Assembly: GCA_035286585.1 (NCBI GenBank)
Contig: DATEDC010000108.1
Coordinates: 1 to 11,908, forward strand
Direction: 5' to 3'
DNA length: 11,908 bases
From: DSOS01 sp035286585
GTDB lineage: Bacteria; Chloroflexota; Anaerolineae; Anaerolineales; UBA4823
Position numbers and translations under genes: made by a program. Within the stretch, counting starts at the first letter, position 1; the number at the start of each line of letters is the position of its first letter. Below are positions 1 to 6,386 of the stretch, in pieces. The notes beneath the pieces were generated by a model, which searched no databases, was not told where the DNA came from, and worked only from the letters and a program-made list of their open reading frames with translations.

Positions 1-19
1 AAGGAAATTGACGAGAAGA

Positions 20-400
20 ATGGCAAAAGCGACGGTGCTGCTGGTCGATGATGATCGCTCGATGCTCCTGCTCCTGCAGACTTTGTTGGAGATAGAGGGT
101 TTCAGGGCGCTCTCTTTGCAAAACGATACGGAGATGGACAAGATCCTGGCAGAGGTGCGGGAAAATAAGCCCGACTTGCTGCTGGTGGATGTTCATCTGC
201 ATCACCTCTCCGGACTGGAGCTGGTCCGGCGGCTGCGAGGCGATGCCGTGATCGGTTCGATGCGGGTGCTGATGACCTCCGGCATGGAAATGAGCTCAGA
301 ATGCTATCAGGTGGGCGCAGACGGGTTTATCTTGAAGCCGTTCATGCCGGACGATCTGGTGGCGAAAATATATTCATTATTACCCTCCGCAGGGGGATGA
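20..400 (+). CDS. Stand-alone response-regulator receiver protein (CheY-like)
   Basis: A 126-residue single receiver (REC) domain with no output domain. The canonical residues are visible: an acidic pocket VLLVDDD (Asp10-Asp12), the phospho-acceptor Asp57 in LLLVDVHL, the switch Thr86 in VLMTSG, and Lys106 in ILKPF. It should be phosphorylated by a histidine kinase that is not in this window and act through protein-protein contact. ATG at 20 is preferred because the protein then begins MAKATVLLVDDD, as receivers usually do. A TTG at 8 is in frame but would lie only two bases after the AAGGA at 1-5. Its TGA overlaps an in-frame ATG of the next gene (ATGA, 397-400), which suggests co-transcription with the PHP/AlbA_2 protein. 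Regions upstream of base 1 are not visible. Confidence 0.88.
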   Translation: MAKATVLLVDDDRSMLLLLQTLLEIEGFRALSLQNDTEMDKILAEVRENKPDLLLVDVHLHHLSGLELVRRLRGDAVIGSMRVLMTSGMEMSSECYQVGADGFILKPFMPDDLVAKIYSLLPSAGG

Positions 401-429
401 GGAAAAAAATTAACGAAAGAGAGAGAATT

Positions 430-2181
430 GTGGGAAAGAAAAAAACGCGCGCCGTGATGCAATGGCGCTTAATAGATTTACATATGCATACGCCGGCTTC
501 CGAAGACTATCAACAGCCGGAAGTCAGCTACCTGGAGCTGCTCCAACGCGCCGAAGGGCGCGGCCTGGATGCGATAGCCATCACGGACCACAACACCATT
601 GTAGGCTATCGGAAGATGCGGGAGGAGGTTCAGCAGCTCGAGTTGTTGGAAAAACTGGACCGGTTGATGCCGGGCGAGAAAACTCGCCTGGCTGAATACC
701 GCCGAATCCTGGGCAAGATGTTGGTACTGCCGGGATTTGAGCTCACCGCCACGTTCGGATTCCATATCCTGGGCATATTTCCACCCGATAAGCCGGTCCG
801 CGAGATCGAGCACTTGCTGATCGATTTGAACATCCCTACCGAGAAACTGGATGAGGGGGCGGTGGCGGTTGGGGCTTCAAGCGATGTGCTGACTACCTAC
901 AGCCTGATCAGGCAAGCCGGCGGACTGGTGATCGCCGCCCACGCCAATTCCAGCAACGGCGTGGCGATGCGCGGTTTTCCGTTTGGCGGGCAAACCAAGA
1001 TCGCTTACACACAGGACCTCAACCTGCACGCCCTGGAAGTCACCGACCTGGAGGTGAAAGGCAGGCGCAGCACGGCGGCGTTCTTCAATGGCACCAAGCC
1101 TGAATACCCACGCCGCATGCACTGCATCCAGGGATCGGATTCCCATCGCCTGAAAGCCGACCCGCAACGCAGGAAGAACCTTGGGGTGGGCGACCGGGCG
1201 ACCGAGGCTCTGCTGCCGGAAGTCAGCTTTGAAGCCCTGATCGAGCTGTTCAGCAGCAACGATTTTGCCCGCACCCGCCCGCAGCGCCATACGGAGGAGC
1301 CAGCTTTCGATTTCATCCAGGCAGCGCGAGAAGAGGGGCCGAATATCGTCCAGGATTTCCTTGATGAGATGTCCGTGCGCGGCGGCAAGCGCTACGCCAT
1401 CATCGCCGATGTGTGTGCTTTTGCCAACACGAATGGTGGCACCCTGTATATCGGCTTGAGCAGCGATCCGAAAAAACCGGTTGATGGTATACCCAACCCG
1501 GAAGCAGGCATCGCTCAGTTAGAGCAAGAGATCAACAACCGCATCAGCCCACAGTTGCAGTGCACGCTGGACGTGCACGAGACGGCTGGCAAGAAAATTA
1601 TCCGCATCCTGGTGCCGCGCGGCGAGGATCCGCCTTATGCCGTGGACGATAACAAGATTTACGTGCGCTCCGAGGCGGATACGGGACTGGCGGTGCGGGA
1701 TGAGATTGTGGATCTGGTGATGCGCGGATTGCCCCAGCCGGCGGCGTTGGGGGAGCGGGTGGAAATCCCGGCAGCGCTGCCCGGGGAGCCTGGCGAGCCA
1801 GCCCTGGATACTGCAAAGGCTGACCAGTCGCCGCGAACCGGAGTGGAGATCGTCTCGGTCGAGGAGCGCGGCGGGGGACGCTACTATACTGTGCGCGACC
1901 TGCGCAATGGCAACGTGGTCAAAAATGTCACTCAGACCTCCGCCAGGCGATTGTGGCATTACGCCATCAAATGCTTCTCTGAATATCCGCACGATCTCAC
2001 TAAAGCCGGTATTCAGTGGCAGGGAGATCTGGGGCTGGTCAAGCGCTGGAAGCAGGGTAAGAGCGTGCGCTACGACCTGGTGCAGCGCACGCCTGACGGC
2101 TATCGCCACTACTTTGGGGTCACAGAAGACGGTATCCATGGCCCGTGGGAGAGGCTGGTTGGCAAGGAAGACGAGGGCTAG
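430..2181 (+). CDS. PHP-family metal phosphoesterase fused to an AlbA_2 (Schlafen-type) domain
   Basis: About 583 residues from GTG 430. The N-terminal 280 or so residues form a PHP domain: DLHMHT (His18 and His20), ITDHN (His54), PGFEL, HILG, AAHAN and GSDSH appear in order and supply the metal-binding His, Glu and Asp residues. PHP domains are metal-dependent phosphoesterases, seen in DNA polymerase proofreading and histidinol-phosphatase enzymes. Residues near 295-425 resemble AlbA_2 (Schlafen_AlbA_2, a putative nucleic-acid-binding domain), with the typical CAFANTNGGTLYIGL core. After a Pro/Gly/Ala-rich linker comes a C-terminal region of about 100 residues rich in Trp and Tyr that I do not recognise. 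The substrate is unknown; a nucleic acid or nucleotide is a reasonable guess from the fusion. The start is uncertain: ATG 397 overlaps the receiver stop but has no properly spaced Shine-Dalgarno site, GTG 430 follows GAGAGAG, and ATG 457 is also possible. Confidence 0.85.
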   Translation: MGKKKTRAVMQWRLIDLHMHTPASEDYQQPEVSYLELLQRAEGRGLDAIAITDHNTIVGYRKMREEVQQLELLEKLDRLMPGEKTRLAEYRRILGKMLVLPGFELTATFGFHILGIFPPDKPVREIEHLLIDLNIPTEKLDEGAVAVGASSDVLTTYSLIRQAGGLVIAAHANSSNGVAMRGFPFGGQTKIAYTQDLNLHALEVTDLEVKGRRSTAAFFNGTKPEYPRRMHCIQGSDSHRLKADPQRRKNLGVGDRATEALLPEVSFEALIELFSSNDFARTRPQRHTEEPAFDFIQAAREEGPNIVQDFLDEMSVRGGKRYAIIADVCAFANTNGGTLYIGLSSDPKKPVDGIPNPEAGIAQLEQEINNRISPQLQCTLDVHETAGKKIIRILVPRGEDPPYAVDDNKIYVRSEADTGLAVRDEIVDLVMRGLPQPAALGERVEIPAALPGEPGEPALDTAKADQSPRTGVEIVSVEERGGGRYYTVRDLRNGNVVKNVTQTSARRLWHYAIKCFSEYPHDLTKAGIQWQGDLGLVKRWKQGKSVRYDLVQRTPDGYRHYFGVTEDGIHGPWERLVGKEDEG

Positions 2182-2602
2182 CGCCTCGCTGATCCGGGAT
2201 TTCAACTTTGCAGAGGATTACCAGGCGGTCATCGAGCTGTGGTCTCAGGCAGGCCCAGGCGTCCACCTGCGCCGTTCTGACGAGCCGGAGGAGGTGCTCA
2301 AGAAGCTGCAGCGCGATCCGGATTTATTCCTGGTGGCCGAGGATGAGGGGAAGATCGTCGCGGCTGTGTTGGGCGGTTTTGACGGCCGGCGAGGGATAAT
2401 GTATCACCTGGCGGTGACTCCGGCATACCGCCGCCGCGGCTTTGCCCGACTGCTGGTTGCTGAGCTGGAAAGGCGGCTGCGCCTGAAAGGCTGCATCAAA
2501 TATTACCTGCTGGTGACCAAGGATAATGATGAGGCCATGCGCTTCTATGAAAACAACGGTTGGGAGCGTATGGATCTGCACGTGTATGGGAAGGATTTGT
2601 GA
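2159..2602 (+). CDS. GNAT-family N-acetyltransferase, YpeA-like
   Basis: About 147 residues with a GNAT fold signature. The acetyl-CoA pyrophosphate-binding motif A is seen as HLAVTPAYRRRGFARLL (R-x-x-G-x-A type). Upstream, DPDLFLVAEDEGKIVAAVLG and GGFDGRRG match the pattern I recall for the E. coli YpeA subfamily, and the C-terminus has the common FYENNGWE motif. It transfers an acetyl group from acetyl-CoA to an unknown amine, possibly a protein or small molecule. The start is not certain. TTG 2159 follows a good GGAGAGG site (2148-2154) inside the end of the PHP gene; ATG 2138 is an in-frame alternative with a weaker upstream site. Either start overlaps the PHP gene by 23-44 bases, which argues for an operon. 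ORF extension further upstream is shadow sequence of the PHP gene. Confidence 0.85.
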   Translation: MARKTRASASLIRDFNFAEDYQAVIELWSQAGPGVHLRRSDEPEEVLKKLQRDPDLFLVAEDEGKIVAAVLGGFDGRRGIMYHLAVTPAYRRRGFARLLVAELERRLRLKGCIKYYLLVTKDNDEAMRFYENNGWERMDLHVYGKDL

Positions 2603-2657
2603 GCTCCTGAGGCTAGCAGTCGGCGTCCGAGCGGGACCTGGCAGGTGAGGTGATCCT

Positions 2658-3161
2658 ATGAAGCTGCGTTTTGGCATAATGACCGTCTCCGACCGATCCG
2701 CCAGGGGCGAGCGAGCAGACGTCTCCGGCCCGGCGTTGGAAGCCATCTTGGCGGAGCAAGGCTGGGTGGTTTTGCGCCGCCAAGTGCTACCGGATGACTT
2801 ACTCAGGCTGAGCGACGCTTTGGCCAAGTGGGCGGATTCCGGCGAGCTGGATGTGATCCTGACCACCGGCGGGACGGGATTTTCGCCACGGGACGTCACC
2901 CCGGAGGCGACAGCCGCGGTCACCCAGCGAGCGGCGCCGGGGCTGGCGGAGGCTATGCGGGCAGCCAGCTTGCAGGTAACCCCACACGCCATGCTTTCCC
3001 GGGCGACAGCCGGCATCCGCGGCGCATGCCTGATCGTCAATCTGCCAGGCAGCCCCCGAGGAGCGGCGGAAAACTTGAAGGTAGTCCTTCCCGTCCTGGA
3101 GCATGCGGTCCAACTGCTGCGGGAAGACCCCGCCGCCGAAGCGGGCCACCGGGCGGATTAA
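2658..3161 (+). CDS. mog: Molybdopterin adenylyltransferase, Mog/MoaB family
   Basis: A protein of 167 residues of the MoCF-binding family. The family signature TTGGTG is at residues 69-74 and RDVTPEAT at 78-85, followed by AMLSRATAGIRG and NLPGSPRGAAENL, which match Mog more closely than E. coli MoaB. Mog adenylylates molybdopterin in the cytoplasm, preparing it for molybdate insertion by MoeA in molybdenum cofactor synthesis. ATG 2658 is preceded by a GGTGAGGTG ribosome site at about 2643-2651. It lies 55 bases after the acetyltransferase gene on the same strand, so it may be co-transcribed, but no other cofactor gene is in the window. MoaB-type naming is the main alternative. Confidence 0.9.
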   Translation: MKLRFGIMTVSDRSARGERADVSGPALEAILAEQGWVVLRRQVLPDDLLRLSDALAKWADSGELDVILTTGGTGFSPRDVTPEATAAVTQRAAPGLAEAMRAASLQVTPHAMLSRATAGIRGACLIVNLPGSPRGAAENLKVVLPVLEHAVQLLREDPAAEAGHRAD

Positions 3162-3211
3162 GGTTTGCTTAGACGACGGAATCCTCCGACATACAGGGTA
3201 TTGAACAAGAG

Positions 3212-3217
3212 TATAAT
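3212..3217 (+). promoter_or_regulatory. Candidate -10 box of lepB, possibly giving a leaderless mRNA
   Basis: A perfect TATAAT lies 8 bases before the ATG at 3226, so transcription would be expected to begin at or within a base or two of the start codon. No Shine-Dalgarno sequence at normal spacing precedes that ATG. No convincing -35 hexamer is present 16-18 bases upstream (around 3188-3195), so the promoter call is weak. Confidence 0.35.
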
Positions 3218-3225
3218 AATTGCAT

Positions 3226-3834
3226 ATGGAAGATTTTCACAGCGAGATTTACCCCGATCCTGAAATCACTGTCCCCGGCGAGAGACCCGGCGGGCTGCAG
3301 CGCTTCCTGATCGACGTCGTCGAGACGGTCCTGCTATCCCTGCTGCTCTTCCTGGGCATCAACGCCGTTTCAGCGCGCATCCGCATCGAATCGGTCAGCA
3401 TGCAGCCGACCCTGTATGAGGGGGATTTTGTGATTGTCAACAAGCTGGCTTATAAGCTCGGAGACTTCAGCCGCGGGGATGTGATCGTCTTTCACTACCC
3501 GCCGGACCCGGATCGTGAGCCGTACATCAAGCGCGTCATCGGGCTACCCGGAGACCGGGTATCCGTACAGGAGGGGAAGGTGTACGTCAACAATGAGCCG
3601 CTGCGCGAGCCTTACATCAGCGCGCCGCCCGTCTACCAGGGTTTGTGGCTCGTGCCGGAGGGATCGCTGTTCGTGCTGGGGGATAACCGCAACAGCTCTT
3701 CAGACTCGCATTCCTGGGGGATGGTGCCGTATGAGAACGTGATCGGCAAAGCGGAGGTGGTTTATTGGCCGCCGGAGGAGTGGAAGCTGCTGAACCAGGA
3801 GACGGCTGTGGCAGCCGAACCCGTGCAGCCATAA
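3226..3834 (+). CDS. lepB: Type I signal peptidase LepB
   Basis: A protein of 202 residues of peptidase family S26. It cleaves signal peptides from exported preproteins at the outer face of the cytoplasmic membrane. One N-terminal transmembrane segment (about residues 27-48) follows a short acidic cytosolic tail. The catalytic Ser58 sits in SVSMQPTL (box B), the general-base Lys102 in YIKRVIGLPGD (box D), and GDNRNSSSDSHSWG is box E. Its size is normal for the short single-span form of the enzyme. ATG 3226 is chosen; a TTG at 3220 in the same frame is an alternative. No ribosome site is seen at normal spacing. The gene is convergent with the acyl-CoA dehydrogenase gene, with only 42 bases between their stops and no clear terminator hairpin. 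Confidence 0.95.
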   Translation: MEDFHSEIYPDPEITVPGERPGGLQRFLIDVVETVLLSLLLFLGINAVSARIRIESVSMQPTLYEGDFVIVNKLAYKLGDFSRGDVIVFHYPPDPDREPYIKRVIGLPGDRVSVQEGKVYVNNEPLREPYISAPPVYQGLWLVPEGSLFVLGDNRNSSSDSHSWGMVPYENVIGKAEVVYWPPEEWKLLNQETAVAAEPVQP

Positions 3835-3876
3835 GTCGTTCGCAATGACAGGTTCCTCCTTCCCTGATTTTATTTA

Positions 3877-5025
3877 TTAACTTTTCAACAATTGCCGGGC
3901 GATGACCATGCGCTGGATCTCACTGGTGCCCTCGCCAATGGTCATCAGGCGGGCGTCCCGGTAGATGCGCTCCACAGGGTATTCCCGGCTGTAGCCATAA
4001 CCGCCGTGGACCTGGATGGCATTGCGACAAACGCGCTCGGCCATTTCTGTGGCGAACATTTTCGCCATGGCGGCTTCCATGGTAAACGGGCGTCCCTGCT
4101 CTTTGAGCCAGGCGGCGTAATAGACCAAGAAACGGGCGGCCTGGATCTCAGTGGCAGCCTCTGCCAGCATCCACTGGATCGCCTGGTGCTCGGCGATGGG
4201 CACGCCAAAGGTTTTCCTCTCCTGCGCGTAGCGCATGGCTTCCTCGAAAGCAGCCTGGGCCAACCCCACCGACAGGGCGCCGATGCCGATGCGCCCGCCG
4301 TCGAGCACGACCAGGGTTTGGTGGAGGCCCTGGCCCGGCTCGCCGATCAGGTAGCTCGAGGGGAGGCGCACGTTTTCGTACGCAACCGCATGGGTGGGCG
4401 AGCCTTTCAATCCCATCTTCTTCTCCGGGGGAGCGATGTGCAGGCCAGGGGTATCGACCGGCACCACGATCAGGCCCAGGGAGCGCGAGCCGCTGCCGGG
4501 GGAGGTGCGGGCCAGGGTGACGATAAAGTCGGCGACGCTTGCGTTAGTACACCACATTTTGGCGCCGTTGAGCAGCCACTCATCCCCTTCGAGGTGGGCG
4601 CGCAAGCTGACCCCGCCCTTCAGGTCCGAGCCGGCGCCGGGTTCGGTGAGCGCCAGAGCTGCCAGCCGACCCTGACCGGTGGTGGCGGGGGGGAGAAAGC
4701 GCGCCTTGAGCTCCGCGGAGCCGAACAAGGCGATAGGGGAGCACCCCAGGCCGTTGTGAGCGGAGATTGCCAGGGCGGTGCTGCCGCAGCCCCAGGCGAT
4801 CTCCTCGATGGCGACTGCCGCGCTGACCGCGTCCACCCCCGCTCCGCCGTATTCTTCCGGGACATTCAGGCCGAGCAAGCCCAGCGGCCCCATCTTGCGG
4901 ACGGCAGTCTCGTTAAATTCGCTGTTCTCGTCCACCTCGCGCGCTCGAGGCTTGACCTCGCGGGCGACGAAATCGTGGACCGCGTCGCGCCACATGCGCT
5001 GCTCCTCGTTCAAATCGAAATGCAT
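3877..5025 (-). CDS. Acyl-CoA dehydrogenase (short/medium-chain type)
   Basis: A 382-residue flavoprotein of normal family length. It introduces a trans-2,3 double bond into an acyl-CoA using FAD and passes electrons to an electron-transfer flavoprotein in beta-oxidation or branched-chain acyl degradation. Family signature 1 is seen as LALTEPGAGSD (residues 124-134) and signature 2 as the HGGYGYSREYPVERIYRDAR region (340-359). The expected catalytic base is Glu365 in GEGTSEIQ, the position used in butyryl-, short- and medium-chain enzymes. LDGGRIGIGA (241-250) is also typical. ATG 5025 is fixed by a strong AGGAGGGG site just upstream; an in-frame extension to 5103 lacks homology. It is the last gene of the minus-strand acyl-CoA cluster, 216 bases after the thioesterase gene, so it may have its own promoter. 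Chain length cannot be read from the sequence. Confidence 0.95.
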   Translation of the reverse strand: MHFDLNEEQRMWRDAVHDFVAREVKPRAREVDENSEFNETAVRKMGPLGLLGLNVPEEYGGAGVDAVSAAVAIEEIAWGCGSTALAISAHNGLGCSPIALFGSAELKARFLPPATTGQGRLAALALTEPGAGSDLKGGVSLRAHLEGDEWLLNGAKMWCTNASVADFIVTLARTSPGSGSRSLGLIVVPVDTPGLHIAPPEKKMGLKGSPTHAVAYENVRLPSSYLIGEPGQGLHQTLVVLDGGRIGIGALSVGLAQAAFEEAMRYAQERKTFGVPIAEHQAIQWMLAEAATEIQAARFLVYYAAWLKEQGRPFTMEAAMAKMFATEMAERVCRNAIQVHGGYGYSREYPVERIYRDARLMTIGEGTSEIQRMVIARQLLKS

Positions 5026-5137
5026 GCTGTTCCCCTCCTGTGTAGTGTATTCATTAAATATTACCATAAACAAGAAGTGGGTGCAGGTGGCGGCCAGCGC
5101 CATACAAAATTAAAGGGGTGGGAGGTGAGAAGAAGGC

Positions 5138-5149
5138 TTACCCTGGTAA
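5138..5149. repeat. Short inverted repeat TTACC-CT-GGTAA upstream of the acyl-CoA dehydrogenase
   Basis: A perfect 5-bp dyad with a 2-bp centre, about 110 bp upstream of the dehydrogenase start in the 216-bp gene-free spacer. It has the size of a small operator half-site pair, but no regulator is known and a chance occurrence is quite possible. Confidence 0.25.
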
Positions 5150-5155
5150 CCGTTA

Positions 5156-5241
5156 GGGTGGGTCCTGGCCTGGGCTGGCATGGTGCTAAAAGCAGCTATG
5201 CCATTGACAAGCGAGCTTCATCTGGCTGGACAGACCCACCC
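5156..5241. other. Foldable intergenic element between the thioesterase and dehydrogenase genes
   Basis: Two perfectly complementary 9-base arms, GGGTGGGTC (5156-5164) and GACCCACCC (5233-5241), enclose a second hairpin. That inner hairpin pairs TGGCAT with ATGCCA and TGCT with AGCA around an AAA loop (5176-5203). The outer arm ends exactly at the thioesterase stop codon (5242-5244, minus strand). There is no T-tract after the stem on the minus strand, so it does not look like a plain intrinsic terminator. It could be a 3'-end or leader RNA structure, or a mobile palindromic remnant. I recognised no known riboswitch. Confidence 0.4.
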
Positions 5242-5727
5242 CTACGCCGGTCTCGCCAGCCCTGCCACCAGGTCGTCGGGCACCCGGATGGCGACGACCT
5301 CGCCGCGAGCGCAGACCTGGCCGTCCGCGAGCAGCTCCTCGGCGATCACGACTTTCCGGCCCTTGATCTCTTTCACCCGGGCGCGCACTTCCAGGACGGC
5401 GTCGATGGGGGTGGGGTGCAGGTATTCGACGTGCAGCGCGCCGGTCAGAAAGCGCAGCGGCGGCTGGCTGTCCATCGCCCTGCCTTCGTGGCGGTAGGCC
5501 GCGGCGGCGGCGGTGCCCGTGCCGTGGCAGTCGATCAGCGAGGCGATAAGGCCGCCGTATACGTAGCCCGGAATAGCCGTGTGGTAGGGCTGCGGCTTGA
5601 AATGGCAGACCGCCTCTTCACCATCCCAATAGCTCTTGATCTGGTGACCGTGTTCATTCAGCCGCCCGCAGCCGTAGCAGTGGCTGAGGTAATCGGGATA
5701 GTGATCTTGAAAGGCGGATTGGGTCAT
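5242..5727 (-). CDS. PaaI/YbgC-type hotdog-fold acyl-CoA thioesterase
   Basis: A protein of 161 residues with a single hotdog domain. The helix motif GGLIASLIDCHGTGTAAAAA (residues 58-77) contains Asp66 at the usual catalytic acid position of PaaI-type thioesterases. It is preceded by the HTAIPGYVYGG turn and an N-terminal CYGCGRLNEHG segment (Cys17, Cys20), common in this subfamily. The later HVEYLHPTP strand also fits. It would hydrolyse an acyl-CoA to free acid and CoA in the cytoplasm; the substrate is not readable. ATG 5727 has a GGAG site 6 bases upstream on the minus strand. It lies between the DinB-like gene and the dehydrogenase gene on the same strand, which supports a role in acyl-CoA turnover. 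Confidence 0.88.
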   Translation of the reverse strand: MTQSAFQDHYPDYLSHCYGCGRLNEHGHQIKSYWDGEEAVCHFKPQPYHTAIPGYVYGGLIASLIDCHGTGTAAAAAYRHEGRAMDSQPPLRFLTGALHVEYLHPTPIDAVLEVRARVKEIKGRKVVIAEELLADGQVCARGEVVAIRVPDDLVAGLARPA

Positions 5728-5749
5728 GTGCGTCTCCGTGGAGGTTTTT

Positions 5750-5861
5750 GGACAGGTTGAAATCTGTGCTACGGTTTGGACAGGTTGAAATCTGTGCTAC
5801 GGTTTGGACAGGTTGAAATCTGTGCTATGGTTTGGACAGGTTGAAACCTGTGTTACGCTGT
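5750..5861. repeat. Four tandem copies of a 28-bp palindrome-bearing repeat
   Basis: Units start at 5750, 5778, 5806 and 5834 with no unique spacer between them. Units 1 and 2 are identical, unit 3 has one change, and unit 4 differs more. Each contains ACAGGTTGAAATCTGT or, in unit 4, the perfect inverted repeat ACAGGTT-GA-AACCTGT, followed by a TGCTAC-like tail. The last unit covers the stop codon of the DinB-like gene (5853-5855). The array fills most of the 125-bp gap between two same-strand genes. It resembles a REP-type extragenic palindrome that expanded by slippage. Confidence 0.9.
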
Positions 5862-6386
5862 GCTGGCAGCGTCCAGCCAGGCGGAGATGGTCTCGCGGTG
5901 CTCTTTGTAATGCCACCAGGTGTTGGCGGCGACCATGTGCCAGAGGGGGTCTCCCCGGCGCCAGGCGTAACGCTGCGGCTCGAACAGGTCGGCTTCGCGG
6001 AGGCCGTTCAGCATCTCCAGCACCTGCTGGTGGGAGGCGTGGAAGCCCGCCAGCACCTCATCCAGGGGTCGGTCCTCTTGCGCCTGGCGCAGTCTTTCGT
6101 TGTAGAGGTCCATGTCATCCCAGGATTCGCCGGGGGCAGGGCGGTCGGGTGTCCCGCCATCCAGGGAGGTCTGCACCCAGCCTAGCATGAGCTGCTCCCA
6201 GGCGGAGAGGTGCGCCAGGGTATCTTTGACCGACCAATCACCCTCGCCAGCGAGGCTGGCGCCTGCGAAGGGGATGGTCATCTTACTCAGCGGGATGGTT
6301 TCCAGTATGCCCTCGAGCTTTGCCCTTTCATCCTGGATGCGGTCCAGGATTTGCGCTTTGCTGGTTGGTTCTTCCATGGGGTCCAT
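5853..6386 (-). CDS. DinB-superfamily protein, ClbS/DfsB type
   Basis: A protein of 177 residues predicted to fold as a four-helix bundle of the DinB/YfiT-like superfamily. The WSVKDTLAHLSAWE helix (residues 51-64, His59) and the C-terminal WHYKEHRETISAWL helix (158-171, His159 and His163) match the ClbS/DfsB family and hold the likely metal-binding histidines. The biochemical role is not known; ClbS protects against colibactin, and related proteins act on thiols or as hydrolases. ATG 6386 has a clear GGAGG site 7 bases upstream and overlaps the ligase TGA as TGATG, so translation is very likely coupled to that gene. ATG 6377 is an alternative. The 3' end runs into the fourth 28-bp repeat. 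Confidence 0.8.
   Translation of the reverse strand: MDPMEEPTSKAQILDRIQDERAKLEGILETIPLSKMTIPFAGASLAGEGDWSVKDTLAHLSAWEQLMLGWVQTSLDGGTPDRPAPGESWDDMDLYNERLRQAQEDRPLDEVLAGFHASHQQVLEMLNGLREADLFEPQRYAWRRGDPLWHMVAANTWWHYKEHRETISAWLDAASTA

Noticed and set aside
1519..2205. Minus-strand open frame opposite the AlbA_2 and C-terminal parts of the PHP protein
   Set aside because: Shadow of a gene whose own frame carries recognised domain motifs; no family signature in the antisense translation.
5156..5241. tRNA gene
   Set aside because: The complementary ends and size suggested one, but there is no T-arm consensus and no anticodon arm with standard spacing on either strand.
3892..5760. Very long plus-strand open frame (622 codons) opposite the dehydrogenase and thioesterase genes
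   Set aside because: It is antisense to two clear enzyme genes, has low-complexity Gly/Ala/Arg/His-rich content and no recognisable domain; such frames are common in GC-rich DNA.
5750..5861. CRISPR array
   Set aside because: The 28-bp units follow each other directly without unique spacers and no cas gene is present.
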